DNA of 5,856 nt from Weeksellaceae bacterium (GTDB lineage Bacteria > Bacteroidota > Bacteroidia > Flavobacteriales > Weeksellaceae): the NCBI GenBank assembly GCA_022701475.1, contig JAKOOI010000340.1:1-5856 (forward strand). The letters run 5' to 3'. Both the position numbers and the translations under genes were made by a program. The notes beneath the pieces are model-generated. The model had not been told where the DNA came from. It saw only the letters and a list, made by a program, of their open reading frames with translations, and did no database searches. Below are positions 1-5,284 of this stretch, piece after piece (the first letter of the stretch is position 1; each line of letters starts with the position of its first letter).

Positions 1-213
1 AAGCTGATGATGCCGGCTTATGCCATTGTAAATCCTTACATTTCCTATCAGGTGCTGAAAAACCTTTCGGTAGCCGTCAACGGAAACAATATTTTCAATA
101 CCATTGCAGTAACGGAAGCGGAAGAAGGCTCTATCGTGGGCGGCAACGGAATCGTAAGGGCCCGTACCTTACCGGGAAGCAGCTACAGCGTAAGTGTAAA
201 ATTCGATTTTTAA
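1..213 (+). CDS. TonB-dependent outer-membrane receptor, C-terminal fragment
   Basis: This is the 3' end of a gene that begins before the window; 70 codons are visible, in frame from base 1, ending in TAA. The residues alternate polar and hydrophobic as in transmembrane beta strands, contain the N-x-FN turn (NNIFN) common near the end of TonB-dependent receptors, and finish with a strand ending KFDF. The terminal Phe is the usual outer-membrane beta-barrel signal for BAM assembly. Such receptors import bulky substrates across the outer membrane using TonB energy. No SusD-like lipoprotein gene follows; the next gene, 62 bp on, is a sugar hydrolase, so a sugar substrate (perhaps sucrose or a related glucoside) is inferred from context. 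An in-frame ATG at base 7 is not a real start. The family call is fairly sure; substrate cannot be read from this fragment. Confidence 0.85.
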   Translation, partial: KLMMPAYAIVNPYISYQVLKNLSVAVNGNNIFNTIAVTEAEEGSIVGGNGIVRARTLPGSSYSVSVKFDF

Positions 214-225
214 AAAATAAAAAAT

Positions 226-262
226 AAAGCGGTACCGGTGCCTTACCGGCAAGTGCCGCTTT
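226..262 (+). promoter_or_regulatory. Intercistronic GC-rich stem-loop between receptor and hydrolase genes
   Basis: A 7-bp outer stem, AAAGCGG (226-232) with CCGCTTT (256-262), encloses a 23-nt region that can fold further: TGCC (239-242) with GGCA (248-251), or the two self-complementary CCGG copies at 235-238 and 246-249. Only four T follow the stem's GC part before an A-rich run, so as a terminator it would be weak. It sits in the 62-bp gap between the receptor stop and the hydrolase start. Partial termination or protection of the receptor mRNA 3' end, giving more receptor than cytoplasmic enzyme, is a reasonable inference. Confidence 0.5.
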
Positions 263-275
263 TAAAAAATAAATT

Positions 276-1430
276 ATGTTTAAGGAAGAAGCTTTAGAAG
301 TAATCAGGAAAGCCATTACGGAAGAGGGGCTGCTGGCTTCGGCACAGCAGAGGGATAATTATGCAAGGGTATGGGCAAGGGATTCCATGATGACCGGCTA
401 TGCCGGGATCCTGGCCGGCGACCGTGAGATTCTCAGAGGACTGGAACTTTCCATCCTTACGCTGGCAAAGCAGCAGGCGGAGAATGGGCAGATCCCGTCG
501 AATGTTGTCCATGGGAAAGCCAGTTTCGGAACGCATGTAGGCCGCACGGATGCCACCACGTGGTGGGCGGCAATCACTTGTGAATACCTGAAAGTTTCGC
601 AAAATACCTCATTGCAGGAACAGTTGAGAGAACCTCTTTACCAGGCACTTTCCTGTCTCAAGACGTGGGAATACAATCAGCGGGGCCTGCTGTACAGCCC
701 GCTGGGCGGCAACTGGGCAGACGAATATGTGACCTCGGGATATACGCTCTATGATAACGTATTGCGGTATTGGGCTTTGAAAAACGTTTCAGAACTATAT
801 GGAGATGAGGATCTGAAGTTGCTGGCTTCACAAACCGGAACCCTCATTCAGGAAAATTTCATAAAGAACGGATCCGATGCAGCGAAATATCATGAAACGG
901 CCTATGCGAAAGCAGCATCAACACCTTACTTCTGGGCAGGCCTGAATGCCAACGGGTATGATGAGAGATTTGATCTGGCCGGAAACGCACTCGCCCTCTA
1001 TCTTGGTTTCGAATTGGATCTTCCTGCTTTTTCAGATTTTCTGACGGGTATCAGTGCCAAATTCAATCACTGGATGCTTCCCGTTTTCTATCCGGTCATT
1101 TTTCCGGGTGATGAAGACTGGCGGCTGCTGGAAAACAACTACAGCTACAGTTTCAAGAACCGGCCGTACCATTTTCATAACGGTGGGTCCTGGCCCATTT
1201 TCTTAGGTTGGCTCTGTCTTGGCCTGAAAAGAAAGGGAATTCATGATATCCCGGAACGGATTCTGGCGCAGTATGAAGCCCTGATGCAGGAAAAAGGCAA
1301 CGATTTCAGGGAATATTATTCCACAGATGAACTGCTGCCGCTGGGTACCGGACAGCTTTGTTTTTCCGCCTCAGGATACCTGATGATGATCCATGAAGAT
1401 TCTTTACCCTCTAATAATGATGTATTATGA
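276..1430 (+). CDS. GH100-type glycoside hydrolase (alkaline/neutral invertase-like)
   Basis: A 384-residue protein that probably cleaves an imported disaccharide, most likely sucrose to glucose and fructose, in the cytoplasm; it has no signal peptide. Motifs run in the order seen in GH100 invertases: VWARDS (32-37), GRTDATTWW (89-97) matching the DSGLWW segment with the candidate acid Asp92, a WADEY/GYTLYDN segment (147-161) where GH100 has its second active-site loop, HNGGSWP (301-307), REYY (345-348) with Glu346 where GH100 has its second catalytic carboxylate, and a terminal FSASGYLM like the family's WSIAGYL. Cyanobacterial and plant GH100 proteins are longer (roughly 450-550), so this is a compact version. 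The related six-hairpin glycogen-debranching type is an alternative name, and substrate specificity is inferred. The start has an A-rich leader (AAAAAATAAATT) typical of flavobacteria. Its stop overlaps the kinase start as ATGA, implying translational coupling. Confidence 0.78.
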   Translation: MFKEEALEVIRKAITEEGLLASAQQRDNYARVWARDSMMTGYAGILAGDREILRGLELSILTLAKQQAENGQIPSNVVHGKASFGTHVGRTDATTWWAAITCEYLKVSQNTSLQEQLREPLYQALSCLKTWEYNQRGLLYSPLGGNWADEYVTSGYTLYDNVLRYWALKNVSELYGDEDLKLLASQTGTLIQENFIKNGSDAAKYHETAYAKAASTPYFWAGLNANGYDERFDLAGNALALYLGFELDLPAFSDFLTGISAKFNHWMLPVFYPVIFPGDEDWRLLENNYSYSFKNRPYHFHNGGSWPIFLGWLCLGLKRKGIHDIPERILAQYEALMQEKGNDFREYYSTDELLPLGTGQLCFSASGYLMMIHEDSLPSNNDVL

Positions 1431-2077
1431 TCGGCGATGCTATTGAACTGAATGAAAAACACCTGGCTACGGCCGGAAGAGTACTGGAACTCCTCAAAGA
1501 ACAATTTCCCTTACTGCAAAACTCAGGAATAACCATAGGGATTGCCGGGGAAAGCGGAAGCGGCAAGTCGGTGACCGCTTTTGCGCTTCGGAAAATCCTG
1601 GCTGAGACCGGTGTGAAAAGCCTCGTGCTGCAAATGGATGATTATTTCAGGCTTCCTCCTAAGAGCAACCATGAAAACCGGCTGGTTTCCCTGGCTCATG
1701 TAGGGCCCCATGAAGTTGACCTTGAAAAACTTTCACGGAATATCCGTGATTTTAAAGAAGGCAAACCCGTGACAGAAAAACCGCTGGTCCATTATCAGGA
1801 AAACACGATCCTAACGGAACAGCTGGAAATTTCAGGCATTGACATCATCATCGTGGAAGGAACGTATATTTTTGAAACCGGAGAATTTGACTATAAAATA
1901 TTCATCGACCGCAATTACAAGGACACCTATGATAACCGGATGCAGCGGAACCGTGATGAGCAGAGCGGCTTTGTTGAGAAGGTGCTGGATATCGAGCATC
2001 ATATCATCCGTAATTTTAAAAAAGATGCCGATCTGATCCTCAGCAAAGACTATAACCCTGTAATTCCTGAATCATGA
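1427..2077 (+). CDS. Uridine-kinase-like P-loop kinase in a sugar operon
   Basis: A 216-residue soluble kinase of the uridine kinase/phosphoribulokinase superfamily. A perfect Walker A motif GESGSGKS lies at 41-48, DDYF at 71-74 supplies the catalytic Asp position seen in uridine kinases (DDFY), HVGPHEVDLEKL at 91-102 corresponds to their substrate-side PxAxD segment, VEGTY at 143-147 is the Walker-B-like strand, and R171/R174/R176 with NRDE form a lid-like region. Length fits the family. The start ATG overlaps the hydrolase stop, and the stop overlaps the transporter start, so all three are co-translated. Family membership is secure, but the substrate is not: a nucleoside would make little sense here, and phosphorylation of a hexose released by the hydrolase is an inference from location only. 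Existing annotations may simply call it uridine kinase. Confidence 0.8.
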   Translation: MIGDAIELNEKHLATAGRVLELLKEQFPLLQNSGITIGIAGESGSGKSVTAFALRKILAETGVKSLVLQMDDYFRLPPKSNHENRLVSLAHVGPHEVDLEKLSRNIRDFKEGKPVTEKPLVHYQENTILTEQLEISGIDIIIVEGTYIFETGEFDYKIFIDRNYKDTYDNRMQRNRDEQSGFVEKVLDIEHHIIRNFKKDADLILSKDYNPVIPES

Positions 2078-3471
2078 TGACCAAAAGAATCATTCCCCGC
2101 CTCAGTTTCTGGCAGATCTGGAATATGAATGTGGGCTTCTTCGGTATACAGTACAGCTTCGGGCTGCAGCAGACCGCGGTTAACCCGATCTATTCTTTCC
2201 TGGGTGCCCATGCCGAGCAGCTGCCGATCCTGAATCTGGCCGGCCCGATCACCGGGCTCCTGATCCAGCCGCTGATCGGCGCCATCAGTGATAAAACCTG
2301 GAGCAACCGGTGGGGAAGGAGAAAACCGTTCTTCCTGCTGGGAGCGGTATTATGCAGCCTGGCGCTGTTTGCTTTTCCGTTCAGCTCCGGCATCTGGATG
2401 GCTGCCGGACTTCTCTGGATCCTTGATGCCGCCAATAATACCGCTATGGAGCCTTACCGTGCTTTTATTGCCGACAAGCTTCCGCAGGAACAGCAGACCT
2501 TCGGATTCCAGATGCAGAGCCTGTTTGTGGGAGCTGGGATTACACTGGCCAATCTTTCCCTGTTTATTTTCCAGAAATACCTGGGCGGAAACGCTGCCAA
2601 CGGCGGAATCCCCGTCTGGGTGTATTACTCATTTTTCCTGGGCTCGTTCTGTTCCGTGGCATCGGTAGCCTGGTCGGTATACAAAACGCCGGAAATACCG
2701 CCTGATGAAAAAGAACTTGAAGAATTGAGAAGAGCCAGGGAGCAGAGCCATTTTTTTACGTCTTTCATGGAAATTGCTGCAGCCATCAGGGAAATGCCCC
2801 GGCTGTTGTGGCAGCTGGCACTGGTGTATCTTTTTCAATGGTACGCGCTGTTCTGCTACTGGCAGTTCATCACGCCGATGCTCAAATGGTCGCTGTACGG
2901 AATTTCGGAAGCCCAGGAAGTAAAAGCAAACCGCATTGCAGAAATGGCCAGAAGGGGAATGTCTGTAGCAGCTTCTGATTTCTCCTGGGCTAAAGGGATT
3001 CTTCATCAGGTAGAAGTAGCAGTAGGGCAGACCGGCCTGATGAACGGTTCGTACAATATCGTAACCATTTTGTCCGCACTGCTGCTGGTGCCGTTTGCCA
3101 GGAAATTCTCGGCGAAAAATACGTATATTTTCTGTCTGTTCCTTACGGGGCTCGGAATTTTAACGCTGCCGTTGATAAAAAACGAATATCTGATCCTGCT
3201 GCCGATGGTAGCGCTGGGGATCGGGTGGGCGGCCATGATGGGATTGCCATATTCTATGGTATCGTCGGCTATACCATCTCAGAAACGAGGAATCTATATG
3301 GGGGTAATCAACATGATGATCGTTATCCCGATGCTGATCCAGACCGTAACTTTCGGAACTCTCTATACATCGGTGCTGAACAGCAATCCGTCAGCTGCCA
3401 TTTCACTGTCGGGTATCCTGTTTATCATAGCCGGTTTGTGTGTTTTCAGGATGAAAAAGGCCTCGATGTAA
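2074..3471 (+). CDS. MFS sugar transporter, sucrose/maltose:H+ symporter type (SUT/SLC45-like)
   Basis: A 465-residue inner-membrane protein with about twelve hydrophobic segments, likely a proton-coupled disaccharide importer. The signature RWGRRKP (79-85), preceded by ISDKTWSN in the loop after the second membrane segment, and DAANNTAMEPYRAFIAD (118-134) match the conserved RxGRR(R/K)P and D-xx-NN-xxxx-PxRAxxAD motifs of plant sucrose transporters and their SLC45 relatives. A charged cytoplasmic loop lies at about 204-245. A polar loop of some 45 residues (about 278-325) separates the segment around YLFQWYALFCYW (252-263) from the next membrane helix. Two adjacent ATG codons (2074 and 2077) are possible starts; the first gives the ATGA overlap with the kinase stop. 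Paired with the hydrolase, it would deliver intact sucrose or a related alpha-glucoside to the cytoplasm. Family sure, exact sugar not. Confidence 0.88.
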   Translation: MMTKRIIPRLSFWQIWNMNVGFFGIQYSFGLQQTAVNPIYSFLGAHAEQLPILNLAGPITGLLIQPLIGAISDKTWSNRWGRRKPFFLLGAVLCSLALFAFPFSSGIWMAAGLLWILDAANNTAMEPYRAFIADKLPQEQQTFGFQMQSLFVGAGITLANLSLFIFQKYLGGNAANGGIPVWVYYSFFLGSFCSVASVAWSVYKTPEIPPDEKELEELRRAREQSHFFTSFMEIAAAIREMPRLLWQLALVYLFQWYALFCYWQFITPMLKWSLYGISEAQEVKANRIAEMARRGMSVAASDFSWAKGILHQVEVAVGQTGLMNGSYNIVTILSALLLVPFARKFSAKNTYIFCLFLTGLGILTLPLIKNEYLILLPMVALGIGWAAMMGLPYSMVSSAIPSQKRGIYMGVINMMIVIPMLIQTVTFGTLYTSVLNSNPSAAISLSGILFIIAGLCVFRMKKASM

Positions 3472-3496
3472 TGCTCACCGGAAATACGGTATAATC

Positions 3497-3531
3497 AAAA
3501 GGCCGTCTTCTGATGAAGAACGGCCTTTTTT
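3497..3531 (+). terminator. Rho-independent terminator of the receptor-hydrolase-kinase-transporter block
   Basis: AAAAGGCCGT (3497-3506) pairs with ACGGCCTTTT (3520-3529), continuing through CTTC/GAAG with a single bulged A to a TGAT tetraloop; six T (3526-3531) follow the GC part. It lies 25 bp after the transporter stop. The reverse strand offers four T, so it may also serve the convergent minus-strand gene whose stop is at 3565. Confidence 0.92.
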
Positions 3532-3564
3532 ATATTGAATTATAATACTGTAAAAGAAAATATA

Positions 3565-3972
3565 CTATCCATACTTGCGGTTGGAAGTATTGTAATTGGC
3601 TGCCGGGCTTATCCCGTGAAAGTTATTGTAGGTATAGTATAAATCCTTGAAATAAATTTCATCGGTTTCATACTTTTCTATTGCCGGAGCAGCTTTCCTG
3701 TATTTCGGGATATCTGCTTTTATCTGTTTCGCACAGTGGCACTGCAGGTGATCGTTTTCTTCATGCTTACGAAGATCAACAATTACAATCTCCGTATGCT
3801 CATATTTTTTTACCTTCTCAAATGTTTCCTGATCCAGGGTGAATCTTGGTTCACCATGGTAAAAGAAATGATCAACAATATCAGGATGTTGGATATCTTT
3901 CTTATCAAGGGGCGCAGATGAGCAGTAACCGTTGCATTTTGTGCACACAGCAACCTGTATTTTTATAGACAT
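3565..3972 (-). CDS. Small cysteine-containing protein of unknown function
   Basis: I do not recognise this 135-residue protein. It begins MSIKIQVAVC and carries a cysteine cluster CTKCNGYC (Cys10, Cys13, Cys17) and a later DHLQCHC (Cys78, His79, Cys80), with nearby His70 and His75; these could bind a metal, but no known fold is evident. The rest is charged, with no signal peptide or membrane segment, and ends with an Asn/Tyr-rich tail. The reading frame stays open to an ATG at 4101 (178 residues). I prefer 3972 because the extra 43 residues look less protein-like from residue 18 onward and the Cys cluster then lies near the N terminus, as is usual for such proteins. The upstream ATG does have a good A-rich leader, so the start is uncertain. 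It is convergent to the sugar block, is visibly more AT-rich than its neighbours, and appears to be transcribed alone, so its role cannot be deduced from neighbours. Confidence 0.6.
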   Translation of the reverse strand: MSIKIQVAVCTKCNGYCSSAPLDKKDIQHPDIVDHFFYHGEPRFTLDQETFEKVKKYEHTEIVIVDLRKHEENDHLQCHCAKQIKADIPKYRKAAPAIEKYETDEIYFKDLYYTYNNFHGISPAANYNTSNRKYG

Positions 3973-4234
3973 AGTGTAGTGATTTATGTGTTGTGCTGTT
4001 GCTATATCAGAAGTTGTGCCATACATGCCTGTAATAAGAAAAATTATTACCGGATGCTGCAATTCCTGCACATCAAAGGTTTTTCCTTTCTGGAAAGTCA
4101 TTATTATTTAATGTTAAGTTCTCAAACAATTCATCCGGATAACAGATTCCGGTTTTGCATTTTGATACTTTTTTCGGGGCTTGCCTATAAAAACGGTAAA
4201 GCAAAAATCATTTTTTTTGCGGTTTTTGATGCTG

Positions 4235-4257
4235 AAAAGTGTTTTTTTTACACTTTT
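4235..4257. repeat. Perfect 8-bp inverted repeat with an all-T loop
   Basis: AAAAGTGT (4235-4242) and ACACTTTT (4250-4257) form a perfect stem around seven T. Four T end the right arm, and the reverse strand is similar, so it could be a weak bidirectional terminator or a protein site. No gene ends just before it on either strand, so the role is unclear. Confidence 0.4.
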
Positions 4258-4275
4258 AATTAAAAAAATATTCAG

Positions 4276-4312
4276 TGCCTTTTATGATTTGTTATCATAG
4301 GAACGGAAGGCA
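4276..4312. repeat. Nested inverted repeat containing TATGAT/ATCATA arms
   Basis: Outer arms TGCCTT (4276-4281) and AAGGCA (4307-4312) enclose inner arms TATGAT (4283-4288) and ATCATA (4294-4299) separated by TTGTT. The inner arms are the same hexamers that end the 18-bp palindrome about 110 bp downstream, but here the element spans 17 bp. It may be a second, weaker binding site for the same regulator or simply a hairpin. Confidence 0.4.
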
Positions 4313-4393
4313 GATTTCGGTATTTTTTTCTTTAATATTTTTTTCATAATCTGTTGTCAATTCATGCTTTACAATCAGCATAGGTGTGTTAAA

Positions 4394-4433
4394 TATGATA
4401 AGCTTATCATAAATTTAATACAAATCTTATCAT
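4394..4433. promoter_or_regulatory. Candidate operator: 18-bp perfect palindrome plus downstream half-site
   Basis: TATGATAAGCTTATCATA (4394-4411) is a perfect palindrome. Its right arm CTTATCAT (4403-4410) recurs as a direct copy at 4426-4433, 23 bp further on, roughly two helical turns. Nudix-type regulators of the NrtR/AraR group are dimers that bind palindromes near their own and target operons. This site lies about 95 bp upstream of the -7 box of the Nudix regulator gene, so it is a natural candidate for autoregulation. The distance is long for simple steric repression and could mean activation or looping. The assignment to this regulator is inferred. Confidence 0.55.
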
Positions 4434-4441
4434 TAAAATTC

Positions 4442-4464
4442 GATATGTAAATCATTGATATGTA
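4442..4464. repeat. Short direct repeat GATATGTA
   Basis: The octamer GATATGTA occurs at 4442-4449 and again at 4457-4464, a 15-bp period, between the candidate operator and the promoter. In DNA this AT-rich chance is a real possibility. Confidence 0.25.
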
Positions 4465-4506
4465 GATGGTAGTATAAAATTTATTTTTTTTATTCGATTG
4501 AATTTT

Positions 4507-4514
4507 TATATTTG
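4507..4514 (+). promoter_or_regulatory. Bacteroidetes-type promoter, -7 box of the Nudix regulator operon
   Basis: TATATTTG matches the Bacteroidetes primary sigma factor -7 consensus TAnnTTTG exactly and sits 27 bp before the regulator ATG, implying a leader of about 20 nt. At the expected -33 distance there is only a T-rich run and no clear TTTG, so the promoter may be weak or need an activator. No other promoter is seen before the xylulokinase gene, so both genes probably depend on it. Confidence 0.6.
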
Positions 4515-4541
4515 TGATGTTACATAAATGTTAACACTTAA

Positions 4542-5267
4542 ATGAGCCCAACTTTTATTCATACGTATGTTTCTGTAGACTGTGTTGTATTCGGATTTGA
4601 TCACGAAAACAGGCTGAATATTTTACTGGCTCAGCGTCACGTGGAAGATATTCCTCTGGAAAGACAGAAAAAATTGCCGGGCAGTCTTATTTTCAGCAAT
4701 GAAGATGTGGATGATGCCGCCCAGCGGGTCCTTCATGAGCTTACAGGCCTCAAAAAGATGGTCCTGAAACAGTTCAAATGTTTTGCAGACCCTGCAAGGG
4801 CAGACAGCCAGAACGATATCAAATGGATGGGCAATGAGTACAAGCATGATATCGACCGCATTATTACCGTTGCTTATCTTTCCCTCTGTAAGATTGACCA
4901 TAAGATCAACAGCACGAAATATGATACGGTAGACTGGTGCCCGATTGACGAAGTTCCGTCGCTGCCTTTCGACCATAACAAGATCATCAGCGAATCCCTG
5001 GTGGAAATCAGGAAATGGATCGAATCCGACTTTTCCATTATCTTTGAAATGCTCCCGAAAAGATTTACGATCAGGCAACTCTATCAGCTGTACAGTGCAT
5101 TGAGTGAGAAATACATCGATATCAAAAACTTCCACAAAAAAATATCTTCGTTCAATTATATCGTGCCTTTAGAAGAAATCGAGAAAAACGTATCGCACCG
5201 CGCGGCCCGGTATTATAAATTCGACGCTAAAGTGTATAAGAAGAATAATACGAAATTAATTAAATAA
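4542..5267 (+). CDS. xylR: Nudix-like winged-helix sugar regulator (NrtR/AraR/XylR type)
   Basis: A 241-residue transcription factor with an N-terminal Nudix-fold ligand-sensing domain (about 5-150) and a C-terminal winged helix (about 165-235, from LPKRFTIRQLYQLYSAL to AARYYKFD). The Nudix box at 48-70 is degenerate: the first Gly is Ser48, the REUxEE core reads RVLHEL so two Glu are replaced by Val63 and Leu67 while Glu66 remains, so catalysis is probably lost and the domain serves as an effector sensor. AraR of Bacteroides thetaiotaomicron, an arabinose regulator, has this design, and related genes stand next to xylose operons in Bacteroides. The adjacent xylulokinase, 17 bp downstream, suggests that a pentose or its phosphate is the effector. 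The start follows the leader ACATAAATGTTAACACTTAA and a perfect -7 box. The xylR name is from context; a broader pentose or arabinose role is possible. Confidence 0.82.
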   Translation: MSPTFIHTYVSVDCVVFGFDHENRLNILLAQRHVEDIPLERQKKLPGSLIFSNEDVDDAAQRVLHELTGLKKMVLKQFKCFADPARADSQNDIKWMGNEYKHDIDRIITVAYLSLCKIDHKINSTKYDTVDWCPIDEVPSLPFDHNKIISESLVEIRKWIESDFSIIFEMLPKRFTIRQLYQLYSALSEKYIDIKNFHKKISSFNYIVPLEEIEKNVSHRAARYYKFDAKVYKKNNTKLIK

Positions 5268-5284
5268 TCCCCTTTTTCTACATT

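Larger units (their letters stand above)
3973..4541. other. AT-rich intergenic region between divergent genes
   Basis: This 569-bp stretch between the orphan gene and the Nudix regulator holds no convincing gene. Open frames inside it are short and dominated by A/T homopolymers. It contains long T runs, a T-loop hairpin, a nested inverted repeat, an 18-bp palindrome with a half-site, a short direct repeat and the promoter of the regulator gene, each listed separately. The proximal part near 4100 could instead be the N-terminal coding part of the orphan gene if that gene starts at 4101. Confidence 0.6.

Noticed and set aside
294..602. 102-codon minus-strand frame
   Set aside because: It is antisense to the N-terminal half of the GH100-like gene, which carries conserved motifs in the sense frame.
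2629..3006. 125-codon minus-strand frame, and plus-strand 126- and 89-codon frames overlapping the transporter
   Set aside because: They are out-of-frame shadows of the MFS gene with no recognisable protein features.
4064..4080. AACCTTTG on the minus strand as a -7 box for the orphan gene
   Set aside because: It has one mismatch to TAnnTTTG and no clear -33 element at the right distance; too weak to annotate.
4136..4152. CCGGAT...ATTCCGG near-palindrome
   Set aside because: One arm carries an extra base and the element is not near a convincing promoter, so chance is the simpler explanation.
3979..4263. 94-codon plus-strand open frame in the intergenic region
   Set aside because: It is rich in Phe/Ile/Leu/Lys from A/T runs, has no domain-like pattern and runs through the T-loop hairpin, so it looks compositional.
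4623..5135. 170-codon open frame on the minus strand
   Set aside because: It lies wholly inside the Nudix regulator gene in an antisense frame; the plus-strand protein has clear family motifs.
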